Shown here: positions 44,377 through 53,201 of the stretch, piece after piece
Layout of the letters: each line of letters starts with the position of its first letter
Numbering within the stretch: the first letter of the stretch is position 1
DNA from: JACKII01 sp041687435
Lineage (GTDB): Bacteria > Pseudomonadota > Alphaproteobacteria > Bin95
Length of the DNA: 64,000 nucleotides
Assembly (NCBI GenBank): GCA_041687435.1
Contig: JAWLBX010000001.1
Span: 302,571 to 366,570 of the forward strand
Direction of reading: 5' to 3'
Made by a program: the position numbers and the translations under genes
Notes under the pieces: generated by a model
Seen by the model: the letters and a program-made list of their open reading frames with translations, nothing else
What the model was told of the DNA's origin: nothing
The model's database searches: none

Positions 44377-45345
44377 TCACTGTATGGTGTCCTTGAGCCA
44401 ATGCTGCACCATTCGGGCGATCAAGTCGCTGTTTTTGTCCATCATTGGAAAGTGCGAGTTGCCGGCAATCCCCATTTGCGGCAGGTCCCATTCGGCCCAG
44501 TGGCCACCGGCCGCCGCGACCTGTCTGCCATAGTCCTCCACCTGCCCGCGATAGACTGCCCAGCGCTCATGCCCCTCGAAATTGTCGCCCCATAGGACGA
44601 GATGCCGGGTGCCTGCCGCGGCCAGCGCCGCCAGTTGCGCGGCCTCGCCCACGCCACCGGCAGACGGCTCCAGGCTCACCACCGCCTTGACACAGCCGGG
44701 ATTGTTCGCCGCCGCTTGGAACGAGAACGCGCCGGCCTGGCTGTGGGAGACGATCACGCACGGGCCGACCTTGGCAACCAGTTCATCGTAGGCTTTCTGG
44801 GTTATCGCCTCATGCCCGGCCCAGCGTGGCACCACCTGTTTCTGGTATCGGTCGGTCGCTTCCACCGGCCATTGGGTGTTGGCAAAGTAGGTACGTCTCT
44901 CTTGTTCCACGTGAAACCTATCCAGCGGTCCAAAGCGGAACATGGCCCAGGCGTCCTGTTGCGAGCGGAATATCGGCTCTCCCTGGAAGATTTCCGGATA
45001 TTTCGCCCAACCGGCCCGGCCACGCTCGACCGCATCGGAGCAATAGACATCGAAGCCCGCCTCCAGAAAACGCTGCTGCCACCCGGGCCGCCCGTCCGGC
45101 GTATCCTCCCAGGTGACGCCGGTCTGGCCGCCGCCGTGCCACAGCAGCACCGGATAGGGAAAGGAGGGTTCCGCCAGCAGGGTGTATTGCACATACATCT
45201 GTTCGACGGCGAAGCGGCCGTTCGGGTCGATCTCGATCTCCGGTCCGCCCTGGGTGATGCGCGCTATGCGCTTCGACAGGCCGGAGAGATCGGTCATACG
45301 GCCGCCGATGTGAAAGCCGCCGATGGCTTTGACGGTGAAGGTCAT
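44377..45345 (-). CDS. Alpha/beta hydrolase
   Basis: A 322-residue alpha/beta hydrolase. Oxyanion region VLLWHGGGQTGVTWEDTP, nucleophile elbow VSHSQAGAFSFQAA (Ser), and a C-terminal His in the last strand-helix (NSHFPMMD). ATG 45345 (MTFTVKAIGGFHIGG) follows the CoxL-like gene by 11 bp. It would hydrolyse an ester, lactone or C-C bond in the operon's pathway, and adjacency to the hydratase suggests a ring-cleavage product. A parS-like 16-mer lies within the gene. Confidence 0.85.
   Translation of the reverse strand: MTFTVKAIGGFHIGGRMTDLSGLSKRIARITQGGPEIEIDPNGRFAVEQMYVQYTLLAEPSFPYPVLLWHGGGQTGVTWEDTPDGRPGWQQRFLEAGFDVYCSDAVERGRAGWAKYPEIFQGEPIFRSQQDAWAMFRFGPLDRFHVEQERRTYFANTQWPVEATDRYQKQVVPRWAGHEAITQKAYDELVAKVGPCVIVSHSQAGAFSFQAAANNPGCVKAVVSLEPSAGGVGEAAQLAALAAAGTRHLVLWGDNFEGHERWAVYRGQVEDYGRQVAAAGGHWAEWDLPQMGIAGNSHFPMMDKNSDLIARMVQHWLKDTIQ
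44903..44918. other. parS-like palindrome inside the hydrolase gene
   Basis: TGTTCCACGTGAAACC differs from the ParB-binding consensus TGTTTCACGTGAAACA at two of sixteen positions. On the minus strand it encodes Arg-Phe-His-Val-Glu-Gln of the alpha/beta hydrolase. parS sites often lie in coding DNA near the replication origin. The other CACGTG sites in the window lack the flanking bases. No parAB or other origin marker is nearby. Confidence 0.4.
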
Positions 45346-45356
45346 GGGCTGCTTCC

Positions 45357-47669
45357 TCAACCCCCCGCCGCCTGGATTGCCTGCCAAACTGCCTCCGGCG
45401 TGGCGGGCATGTCGATGTGTTCGACGCCCAGCGGCGCCAGCGCATCCAGCATGGCGTTGATCACCGCGGGTGGCGCGCCGGTCGCCCCGGCCTCGCCGCA
45501 GCCCTTGACGCCGAGTGGGTTGGCCACGGTCGGTGTCTCCACCGGCAGAAAGTCGAAGGCCGGAAAGTCGGAAGCGCGCGGCAGGTGGTAGTCCATGTAG
45601 CTGCCGGTCAGAAGCTGCCCGTCCTCGCCCCACACCACCCGCTCGAACAGCGCCTGGCCGATGCCCTGGGCGATGCCGCCATGCACCTGGCCTTCCAGCA
45701 GCAGCGGGTTCAGCGCCCGGCCGAAATCGTGGACGACGGTGTAGGCATCCAGCGCGTAGGCGCCCGTCTCCGGGTCCACCTCCACCTCCGCGATGTGGAC
45801 GCCATAGGGGAAGGTGTGATTTTCCGGCACGAAACGGTCGAAGCCGCCAAGGCCCGGCTCCTCTCCTTCCGGCAGGTTGGCGGGGTCCTGGGCCAGTGCC
45901 GCAGCCTCGCCCAGCGACAGGCGCAGATCGGTCCCCGCCACGGAAAACACGCCGTCGCTGAAATCGATGTCGCTCTCGCCCGCCTCCAACTTCTGCGCGG
46001 CGATGCGCCTAGCCTTTTCGATCACTTTGTCAGCCGCCCGCGCAATCGCGCCGCCGCCCATCGGAATCGACCAGGAACCGCCGGTGCCGGTGCCGGTCGC
46101 CACCTCATCCGTGTCGCCCTGGATCACCACCACGTCTTCCGGATCGACGCCCAGCCACTCGTTCACCACCTGGGCATAGCTGGTACGGTGCGCCTGGCCG
46201 TTCGCCTGGCTGCCGATCCGCACCTCGACCGAGCCATCCGGCTGCACCCGCACATCCGCCGCCTCGCTCAAGGCCGGGCCGCCGCCGCAGCGCTCGATAT
46301 AGAGGCAGACACCGATGCCGCGGCAGAGCCCCTGCGCGGCGCTGGCGCCCTGCCGTTCGGAGAAACCGTCCCAATCCACCCGCGCCTTCGCCTGTTCCAG
46401 CAGCGCGCCGAAATCGGCGCTCTCATAAGTCAGGCCGGTCGGCGTGGTGTAGGGAAAGACCTCGGGCGCCAGCGCGATGCGGGCACGGTAGGCGATCGGG
46501 TCCTCGCCCAGGTCACGCGCCGCCTTGTCCACCAGCCGTTCGATCAGATAGGTGATTTCCGGCCGCCCGGCGCCCCGATAGGCATCCACCGGCGAATTGT
46601 TGGTGAAAGTACCGGTGACGCGGATATAGACCGCCGAAATACGATAGGCGTTCGGCGCCATGTGCATGTTGGTGGGAGAGATCGCGCTGCCATTGGCGTT
46701 GTAGCCGCCGAGGCTGGCATAGGTCCGCACCCGGAAGGCCAGCGGCTCGCCCGCCTCATCCAGCGCCAGTTCGCCGGTGGTGACGTTGTCCCGTCCGCCG
46801 GTGTCCGACAGGAACGCCTCGTCCCGGTCGCTGACCCATTTCACCGGCCGCCCCAACTCTCGTGCCGCAAACGCCACCAGGCAATTCTCTGGATACAGGC
46901 CATTCTTGCCGCCGAAGCCGCCGCCGACATCGCCAACCAGCACCTGCACCCGGTCCGGCGGCACCTTGAGAACGTGATTCGCCAATTGATCCTTGTGCCG
47001 GTGCGGCATCTGTGTGGTGGCGTGGACGATAAAGCGCCCGCCCTCATAGCGCCCCAGCGCGCCGCGCGTCTCCGCCGCGTTCAGGATGACCCGGTTGTTG
47101 ATGACGTCGAGCTTCACAACGCGTGCGGCCTGGGCAAAGCCCGCGCCGGTCGCCGCCGCATCGCCCAGGTCAAACTCGAACGAGCGGTTTTGCGGTGCGT
47201 CCTCCCACAATTGCGGAGCATTCGGTTCTGCTGCGCCTTTCGCATCGGTAACGGCGGGAAGCGGTGCATAGTCCACCTGAATCGCCTCCGCCGCATCACG
47301 CGCCTGCTCGCGCGTCTCCGCCACCGCGAACGCGACCGGCTCGCCCGCATAGCGCGCCCGCCCACGCGCCAACACCGGCTGGCCGTGATGGTGGAAGTCC
47401 GTGCCCTCGATCATCTTCGGAAAGGCCAGCGTCGGGATATCGCCCAGTTCCCGCACATCCGCCGCGGTATAGACCGCCAGCACGCCTGGCATCGTCCTTG
47501 CCGCCGCTGTATCCACGCCGCGAATCTCTGCATGGGCATGCGGGCTGCGCAAGACATAGCCGTGCGCCATGCCAGGAAAGGTGAGGTCGTCGAGGAAATG
47601 GCCCTGGCCGGTCAGCAGCGCCGGGTCTTCGAGCCTCAAGAGCGGTTGTGAAATGCCGAATTGTGCCAT
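45357..47669 (-). CDS. Molybdenum hydroxylase large subunit (form II CoxL-like), third copy
   Basis: A 770-residue Mo-pterin subunit with DAYRGAGRPEITYLIER (form II signature), GDVGGGFGGKNG, ANGQAHRTSYAQVVNEW, and the catalytic Glu in GVKGCGEAGATG. GGAGG lies 7 nt upstream of ATG 47669. No 2Fe-2S or FAD subunit gene is adjacent, so it must borrow the subunits of cluster A or B or of another locus. It is the first gene of the operon running to 41518. The C-termini of this protein and cluster B's large subunit (about 47669 and 34560 starts) are very similar. Confidence 0.92.
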   Translation of the reverse strand: MAQFGISQPLLRLEDPALLTGQGHFLDDLTFPGMAHGYVLRSPHAHAEIRGVDTAAARTMPGVLAVYTAADVRELGDIPTLAFPKMIEGTDFHHHGQPVLARGRARYAGEPVAFAVAETREQARDAAEAIQVDYAPLPAVTDAKGAAEPNAPQLWEDAPQNRSFEFDLGDAAATGAGFAQAARVVKLDVINNRVILNAAETRGALGRYEGGRFIVHATTQMPHRHKDQLANHVLKVPPDRVQVLVGDVGGGFGGKNGLYPENCLVAFAARELGRPVKWVSDRDEAFLSDTGGRDNVTTGELALDEAGEPLAFRVRTYASLGGYNANGSAISPTNMHMAPNAYRISAVYIRVTGTFTNNSPVDAYRGAGRPEITYLIERLVDKAARDLGEDPIAYRARIALAPEVFPYTTPTGLTYESADFGALLEQAKARVDWDGFSERQGASAAQGLCRGIGVCLYIERCGGGPALSEAADVRVQPDGSVEVRIGSQANGQAHRTSYAQVVNEWLGVDPEDVVVIQGDTDEVATGTGTGGSWSIPMGGGAIARAADKVIEKARRIAAQKLEAGESDIDFSDGVFSVAGTDLRLSLGEAAALAQDPANLPEGEEPGLGGFDRFVPENHTFPYGVHIAEVEVDPETGAYALDAYTVVHDFGRALNPLLLEGQVHGGIAQGIGQALFERVVWGEDGQLLTGSYMDYHLPRASDFPAFDFLPVETPTVANPLGVKGCGEAGATGAPPAVINAMLDALAPLGVEHIDMPATPEAVWQAIQAAGG

Positions 47670-47821
47670 CAGGCGGCCTCCGTCTGCGGTCGCGACCTAT
47701 TCCAGCACGCCCAGCGCCGGAACGGAAGCGAGTCCGAACCGCTCGGCCCCGGTCGCAGCGCACAGCCGCCGGGTGATGCCGCATCCTGCCCCCGCGGCGG
47801 TGTCGCCGGAGATTCACAAAA

Positions 47822-47839
47822 CCGCAAAAAATCTGTCAT
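47822..47839 (+). promoter_or_regulatory. Candidate Pho box upstream of the phoX-like gene
   Basis: CCGCAAAAAATCTGTCAT matches about 13-14 of 18 positions of the PhoB consensus CTGTCATAAATCTGTCAY, with an exact second half-site and an AT-rich spacer. A possible -10 element CTATGA lies 10 nt downstream at 47850-47855, as in PhoB-activated promoters. It is about 95 bp upstream of a phosphatase start, in a 264-bp spacer that otherwise shows nothing I can name. Confidence 0.5.
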
Positions 47840-47933
47840 GCCCCTATTGCTATGAGAGCCTCGACCACGACGGAAGCGGAGAGTCGCCCTCTCCGTAGCC
47901 GCCCGCTTTGTGTCTGTCACCAGGAGACATGCC

Positions 47934-49859
47934 GTGAAGACAACCGAAAAGCCCGAAATTTCGTTCGACGAGTTTGACGAACTGCACTACCCGCGCCCAG
48001 CAGAGACCGAATTCCAGCGCGTCACGGAAAAATTCCTGTCGCGCCGCGGCTTCCTGAAAGGGTCGGCCATGGTCGGCGCCAGCGCGTTCGTGCTGGGTGC
48101 AGGCGCCAACATGCTTGGCGGCCGCGAAGCGAAGGCCGCAAGCGGCGGCTGGCTGAAGTTCGAGCCGGTGGCCGCCAACACGCTGGACGATATCACCGTG
48201 CCGAAGGGCTTCCGCTGGAACATCGTCGCCCGCTGGGGCGACCCGATGTGGACCCAGGGCGTGCCGTTCGACCACGCGAGCCGCGGCACCGGCGCCAGCC
48301 AGGCGTTGGCCTTTGGCGACAACAATGACGGCATGGAACTGTTCAAGGCTCCGGACGGCCGGTTGGTGCTGGCGGTGAATAACGAATACACCAACCGCAG
48401 CGTCATGTACGGCAACCGCGAGAGCAAGCTGCCGGAAACCGCCGACGATGTGTTCAAGGGCAAGGCGGCGCATGGCATCAGCGTCGTTGAGTTGGCGCAG
48501 CAGAACGGCGAATGGCGGATGGCCGTGGACAGCCCCTACAACCGCCGCATCACGGCCGATTCCGCGATGGAGATCACCGGCCCGGCCCGCGGCCATGACT
48601 TGCTCAAGACCGAAGCGGATCCCACCGGTACGCGCTCGCTCGGCACCATGAACAATTGCGGCTCCGGCAAAACGCCGTGGGGCACCTATCTGACCTGCGA
48701 GGAAAACTTCAACGGCTACTTCTCCTCCAGCGAGGCGATGCAGGACCAGAAGCCGGTGCAGATGGGCGAGAGCTACACCCGCTACGGCATCGGCCCGAAG
48801 GACTGGGGCTATGCCTGGGCGATGGCGGACGAACGCTTCGACGTCGCCAAGCACCCGAACGAGCCGCACCGCCTGGGCTATATCGTCGAAATCGACCCGC
48901 TCGACCCGACCGCAACGCCGAAAAAGCGCACCGCGCTCGGCCGGTTCAAGCACGAGAACGCATCCGTCGTGGTCGCGGCGAACGGCCATGTCGTGGTCTA
49001 TAGCGGCGACGACGAGCGCGGCGAATTCCTCTACAAGTTCGTATCCGCCGGCAAATATGTCGAAGGCGGCAACAATGCGGACCTGCTGGAAGATGGCGAT
49101 CTCTATGTCGCGAAATTCCACGACGACGGCACCGGCGAATGGGTGCATCTGACGCCGGCGTCCACCGGCATGGCCTCCAAGGCGGAGATCTGCATCTTCA
49201 CCCGCCAGGCGGCCTCTGCTGTCGGCGCGACCACGATGGACCGCCCGGAATGGATCGCCTCGCACCCGGCAAAGGCGGAATCCTATTGCTGCCTGACCAA
49301 CAACAAGAACCGGGGAATCAAGACCAACGCCGGCGGCGACGAGCAGCCGGTCGGCGGCCCCAACCCGCGCGCCGAAAACCCCTATGGCCAGATCGTGCGC
49401 TGGCGCCCGGCCGGCGGCGATCATGCCGCGGCGGCATTCGAATGGGATCTGTTCGTCATGGCCGGCAACCCGACGGTGCATGATGACGCCTATGCGGGCT
49501 CCAAGAACATCACCGCCGCCAACATGTTCAACTCGCCGGATGGGCTGATGTTCGACAGCCAGGGCGGGCTTTGGATCCAGACCGACGGCAATTATTCGGA
49601 TGCCAAGGGCTTTGCCGGCATGGGCAACAACCAAATGCTGTTCGCCGATACCGAAACCGGCGAGATCAAGCGCTTCCTGGTCGGCCCGAAAGAGTGCGAG
49701 GTGACCGGCATCACCTGGACTCCGGACCGCAAGACCATGCTGGTCGGCATCCAGCACCCGGGCGAGAAGGGCGACAGCCACTGGCCGGAAGGCGGCGACG
49801 CGGTGCCCCGCTCGTCCGTCATCGCGATCCGCCGTGAGGATGGCGGCCCAATCGGCTGA
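47934..49859 (+). CDS. PhoX-family (DUF839) Tat-exported phosphatase
   Basis: A 641-residue secreted enzyme. A twin-arginine signal SRRGFLKGSAMVGASAFVLG begins near residue 36, followed by a cleavage region ending AKAAS. PhoX features include KGFRWNIVARWGDPM, VLAVNNEYTNRSVMYGN, MNNCGSGKTPWGTYLTCEENFNGYF, a Cys-containing metal site, and WIQTDGN near the C-terminus. PhoX releases phosphate from monoesters and uses Ca and Fe. GTG 47934 has AGGAGA 6 nt upstream; a short ATG-CCG-TGA just before it is out of frame. A candidate Pho box precedes it and a terminator hairpin follows. Confidence 0.9.
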   Translation: MKTTEKPEISFDEFDELHYPRPAETEFQRVTEKFLSRRGFLKGSAMVGASAFVLGAGANMLGGREAKAASGGWLKFEPVAANTLDDITVPKGFRWNIVARWGDPMWTQGVPFDHASRGTGASQALAFGDNNDGMELFKAPDGRLVLAVNNEYTNRSVMYGNRESKLPETADDVFKGKAAHGISVVELAQQNGEWRMAVDSPYNRRITADSAMEITGPARGHDLLKTEADPTGTRSLGTMNNCGSGKTPWGTYLTCEENFNGYFSSSEAMQDQKPVQMGESYTRYGIGPKDWGYAWAMADERFDVAKHPNEPHRLGYIVEIDPLDPTATPKKRTALGRFKHENASVVVAANGHVVVYSGDDERGEFLYKFVSAGKYVEGGNNADLLEDGDLYVAKFHDDGTGEWVHLTPASTGMASKAEICIFTRQAASAVGATTMDRPEWIASHPAKAESYCCLTNNKNRGIKTNAGGDEQPVGGPNPRAENPYGQIVRWRPAGGDHAAAAFEWDLFVMAGNPTVHDDAYAGSKNITAANMFNSPDGLMFDSQGGLWIQTDGNYSDAKGFAGMGNNQMLFADTETGEIKRFLVGPKECEVTGITWTPDRKTMLVGIQHPGEKGDSHWPEGGDAVPRSSVIAIRREDGGPIG

Positions 49860-49883
49860 TCGTTTCCTTCGGGGCTAGCGCAA

Positions 49884-49917
49884 AACGGGCGGTCCAGTGC
49901 AAACTGGCCCGCCCGTT
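49884..49917 (+). terminator. Hairpin after the phoX-like gene
   Basis: A 9-bp stem AACGGGCGG / CCGCCCGTT, one mismatch, then an inner 5-bp stem CCAGT / ACTGG closed by a GCAA tetraloop, beginning 25 bp after the stop codon. The following CCGCATTT has a short T-run. It is a likely transcription terminator or mRNA-end hairpin. Confidence 0.7.
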
Positions 49918-49941
49918 CCGCATTTCAGCCAGGGAGCCGCG

Positions 49942-50322
49942 ATGACCGACGACGCCAACAAGAAACTCATGGCCGATTTCGGCCGCGCCTGGGTCAAGGG
50001 CGATGTGGACGGCATCCTTGCCTGCGTGACAGACGATTTCGAGTGGCGCCAGGCGACGGGTACCGACAATCCGGCCGGCCGCATCGTCAGCGGCAAGGCC
50101 GCGCTACGCGAAGCACTGGCAGAGCGCGATGCCAGCTTTGCCGACCTGAGCTATTCCGAAAACAGGGTAGAAGTATTCGGCGACCGCATCGTCCAGACCT
50201 TCCGCATCTCCGGCAAGACCTCGGACGGCCAACCTGCCGACTGGCGCGGCTGCGACCTCTATATGGTCCGCGATGGCAAGCTGGCCTACAAGGACAGCTA
50301 TTGGAAGCAGATCACGCGGTAA
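49942..50322 (+). CDS. NTF2/SnoaL-like protein
   Basis: A 126-residue NTF2-fold protein: KKLMADFGRAWVKGDVDGILACVTDDFEWRQ (helices and the first strand), SGKAALREALAERDASF, and a C-terminal sheet DGQPADWRGCDLYMVRDGKLAYKDSYWKQ typical of SnoaL-like ketosteroid-isomerase relatives. AGGGAG precedes ATG 49942. The reaction is unknown. It converges with the quinone oxidoreductase gene, and the two stops overlap by 11 bp. Confidence 0.8.
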   Translation: MTDDANKKLMADFGRAWVKGDVDGILACVTDDFEWRQATGTDNPAGRIVSGKAALREALAERDASFADLSYSENRVEVFGDRIVQTFRISGKTSDGQPADWRGCDLYMVRDGKLAYKDSYWKQITR

Positions 50323-51292
50323 GATCCAGTACGATCTTGCCGGCGTGCTTGCGGTCCACCAGCATGGCATACGCACGGGCATAGTCCGCCGCCGGCAACA
50401 CCGCCCGGATCAATGGCTTCAGCTTGCCGGCCTCGTGCATTGCCGACAGATCAGCAAACGACTGGCGCAGCAGGTCCGGCGTGTGGATGAAGTGGGCGTT
50501 CCAGAACACGCCGACCGCCGCCACGCCCTTGACCAACAGCAGGTTGGCGGGAATTTGCTGAATGCGCCCGGCCGCGAAGCCGACGATCAGCAGGCACGCG
50601 CCCCAAGTCACGCACCGCAGCGCCTGATCGAACAGATCGCCTCCAACGGGATCGTAGACAACATCCGCGCCCTTGCCGTCGGTCAGCGCCTTCACCGCAT
50701 CGCGCAGGGTTTCCGTGCCCGTATCGACCACGGCATCGGCGCCAGCAGCCAGCGCCGCCTCTCCCTTTGCGGCGCCGCGAACCTGGGCGATAACGCGGGC
50801 GCCCAGCGCCTTGCCGATCTCGATTGCGGCCAGGCCGACACCGGAGGTTGCCCCCAGCACCAGCAGCGTTTCGCCCGCTTTCAGATTGCCGCGGGCGGTC
50901 AGAGCGATGTGGGAGGTGCCATAGATCACCGGCCAGGCCGCCGCCGTTTGAAAATCCATGCCTTCCGGCATCGGAAACACCCGTTTTTCGGGCGCGACGA
51001 TGCGGCTGGAAAGACCGCCATTCTGCAACGCGCAAAACACCCGGTCGCCCGGTTGGAAGGCGCGGACGCCGGAACCGACGGCCTCAACCGTACCTGCCGC
51101 CTCGAATCCGGGGACGAAAGGGAACGGCGGCTTGACCTGATACTTGCCTGCAACCATCAACGTGTCAGCAAAATTGAGCGCCGCAGCCTCCGCCGCCACG
51201 GCGATCTCGCCCGGACCGGGCGCTGCCGTATCTGGCTCCCCCACGCGCAGCCCCGAAGGCTCGCACCAGTCGTCGCAATACAGCGCTACCAT
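50312..51292 (-). CDS. NADPH:quinone oxidoreductase family (zeta-crystallin-like MDR)
   Basis: A 326-residue medium-chain dehydrogenase/reductase without zinc-ligand motifs. GroES-like N-terminal part (LNFADTLMVAGKYQVKPPFPFVPGFEAAG), the NADPH site LLVLGATSGVGLAAIEIGKALGA, and YDPVGGDLFDQALR typical of quinone oxidoreductase. ATG 51292 (MVALYCDDWCEPSG) has GAGAGA upstream. The gene lies downstream of the osmC-like gene with a 151-bp gap, same strand. Confidence 0.9.
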   Translation of the reverse strand: MVALYCDDWCEPSGLRVGEPDTAAPGPGEIAVAAEAAALNFADTLMVAGKYQVKPPFPFVPGFEAAGTVEAVGSGVRAFQPGDRVFCALQNGGLSSRIVAPEKRVFPMPEGMDFQTAAAWPVIYGTSHIALTARGNLKAGETLLVLGATSGVGLAAIEIGKALGARVIAQVRGAAKGEAALAAGADAVVDTGTETLRDAVKALTDGKGADVVYDPVGGDLFDQALRCVTWGACLLIVGFAAGRIQQIPANLLLVKGVAAVGVFWNAHFIHTPDLLRQSFADLSAMHEAGKLKPLIRAVLPAADYARAYAMLVDRKHAGKIVLDLTA

Positions 51293-51443
51293 CTGTTCTC
51301 TCTCGCCGGTGATGAATTTGGGAACGCCGTTGTGGCGGGCGCAGGCGGGACGGTCAAGCACCGGCGACGCAAACGGAAGGGCGGCAGCCCCGCGTGTGGC
51401 TGCCGCCCGATTCTGGCGGTTTCCGGTGGTGAAACGGCGATGG

Positions 51444-52016
51444 TCACATCGTTTCGACCGTGACCTCCACCGGCAGGGAGTTGGAGACAATGTCATAGAC
51501 CGGCGAATACTGCGCCAGCGCCTTCAGCGTCTCTGCATCCGCATCCGAACGGACCCGCATACGCACCCGCACGGTGTGGAACCCCTTGCGGACCTTATTG
51601 CTCATGCCGAGGAAGCCGCGCAGGTCCAGATCGCCCTCCAGCTCGGACTGAATGTCCTCGATGACGATACCACGCGCGGCGGCATGATAGGCCATTGTCG
51701 TGGTCAGGCAGCCGGCCAGCGCGTGCAAAACGTATTCCACCGGGTTGGCCGCCACACCGGCGCCCAGCAGGACCGGCGGTTCGCCGTTTTCCATCTCGAA
51801 CGGCCCCATGGCGTGGGTTTGCTCCGCACAGGCACCGCGAAAGCCGGTGATCGTCGTGCGGTTGCAATCCGCCCCCATCCAGCGGTTCTTCACCCGGAAC
51901 CGGAAGTCCGCAATGGCCGGCGTTGCCTTGACTGCGTCGATGGTTTCATAGAGCGCGGTAACATTAACGCCGTTGGTCATTGTGGGTTTTGTTTCAGTTA
52001 TCATTTGCGTCGTCAT
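51444..52016 (-). CDS. OsmC family protein
   Basis: A 190-residue OsmC/Ohr-fold protein. Recognisable parts are NGVNVTALYETIDAVKATPA, the RGACAEQTHAMGPFEMENGE segment, NPVEYVLHALAGCLTTTMAYHAAARGI with the conserved Cys, and VRVRVRSDADAETLKAL-like C-terminal strand-helix. The family handles organic or fatty peroxides, or acts on thiols. AAGGAG lies 8 nt upstream of ATG 52016. It is divergent from a GlxA-type regulator that may control it, sharing a 110-bp spacer. Confidence 0.9.
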   Translation of the reverse strand: MTTQMITETKPTMTNGVNVTALYETIDAVKATPAIADFRFRVKNRWMGADCNRTTITGFRGACAEQTHAMGPFEMENGEPPVLLGAGVAANPVEYVLHALAGCLTTTMAYHAAARGIVIEDIQSELEGDLDLRGFLGMSNKVRKGFHTVRVRMRVRSDADAETLKALAQYSPVYDIVSNSLPVEVTVETM

Positions 52017-52126
52017 GGCCTTTTCTCCTTTCGATATTTGCGCCACTCTTGTCAGCGGCGACAATTCGAAAGTAAGATTTTCAGGAAACAAACAGCAGTG
52101 CAGTTCGTGCCACAAAGGATTCGAAC

Positions 52127-53194
52127 GTGCCAGAATGCGCAGAGCCGATGCAAAAGCAGGGTTCCGCCCCGCTGGAGGCGCTGATCGTCGCCGTGCCAGA
52201 AACCGCAGGGTCTGCGCTCTATGGCATGATCGACGTGCTATCCTCGGCCGGCCATCTCTGGCAGGAACTGGCCGGAGCAGAGCCGGGCCTGAAGCTGATC
52301 CGGCCGCGTATCGTGTCCGAAACGCGCGCGCCGTTTGCTTGCGGCAATGCCATCCCCGTCGTCCCGCACCTCAGCGTTGCGGAAAACCCGGCCGCGCCGA
52401 TCGTCATCCTGCCGGAACTCTGGCTTGGCCCGGCAGAGGATTTTTCAGGCCGCTATCCGGCGATCATGGCGTGGATCCGACAGTGTTACCGTGGTGGCGC
52501 CTCAATCTATTCCGCCTGCTCCGGCGCGATCATGCTGGCGGAATCCGGGTTGCTGGACGGGCGCAGTGCCACCTCGCACTGGGGCTATGCCCACCTGTTC
52601 CGCCACCGGTACCCGCGGGTGCGATTCGAGCCGGAACCGAACCTGTGCTTTGCCGACCCTTCCGGGCGCATCGTCACCGCCGGCGGCACCAGTTCCTGGC
52701 ATGACCTTGCCCTGCACATCATCGCCCGCCATTGCAGCCCCGGCGAGGCGTTGCGCGTGGCCAAGGTTTATCTGATGAAATGGCACAGCGAGGGGCAGCT
52801 GCCGTTCGCCAATCTGGTTTGCAGCGTACCGCACGCGGATTCCGTCGTGCGCGCCTGCGAGACCTGGCTTTCAGCCCACTTTGCCGAGCCAGAGCCGGTC
52901 GCCCGCGCCGTGCGCCATGCCGGCATTCCGGAACGCACACTCAAGCGCCGCTTCAAGGCCGCCACCGGCACCAGCCTGATGGAGCACGTGCAAAACCTGC
53001 GCATTGAAGAAGCAAAGCGCCTGCTGGAAACGACAGACATGCCTTTCGATTCGATTGCCGCCGAAGTGGGTTATGAAAACCCCGGCTTTTGCCGCAGCCT
53101 GTTCAAGCGCCGCACCGGCCTGAAGCCAGACCAGTACCGCCGCCTGTTCCAATCCATCGCCAGCGTCCAGGCTCGGGCCCCGGCGATGGCCTGA
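52127..53194 (+). CDS. GlxA-family AraC-type transcriptional regulator with DJ-1/PfpI domain
   Basis: A 355-residue regulator. Residues about 15-190 are a DJ-1/PfpI glutamine-amidotransferase-like domain with the Cys elbow YSACSGAIMLAESGLLDG; residues about 240-345 are an AraC HTH pair (RHAGIPERTLKRRFKAATG, MEHVQNLRIEEAKRLLE, AAEVGYENPGFCRSLFKRRTG). GTG 52127 has AAAGGA 7 nt upstream; an ATG 7 codons later is possible. It probably senses a small molecule and controls the divergent osmC-like gene (inference from position). Confidence 0.92.
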   Translation: MPECAEPMQKQGSAPLEALIVAVPETAGSALYGMIDVLSSAGHLWQELAGAEPGLKLIRPRIVSETRAPFACGNAIPVVPHLSVAENPAAPIVILPELWLGPAEDFSGRYPAIMAWIRQCYRGGASIYSACSGAIMLAESGLLDGRSATSHWGYAHLFRHRYPRVRFEPEPNLCFADPSGRIVTAGGTSSWHDLALHIIARHCSPGEALRVAKVYLMKWHSEGQLPFANLVCSVPHADSVVRACETWLSAHFAEPEPVARAVRHAGIPERTLKRRFKAATGTSLMEHVQNLRIEEAKRLLETTDMPFDSIAAEVGYENPGFCRSLFKRRTGLKPDQYRRLFQSIASVQARAPAMA

Positions 53195-53201
53195 CCCTCG
53201 C

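Noticed and set aside
47929..47937. ATG-CCG-TGA just before the phoX-like start as a leader peptide
   Set aside because: Only two codons long and out of frame with the gene; the well-spaced AGGAGA serves the GTG at 47934.
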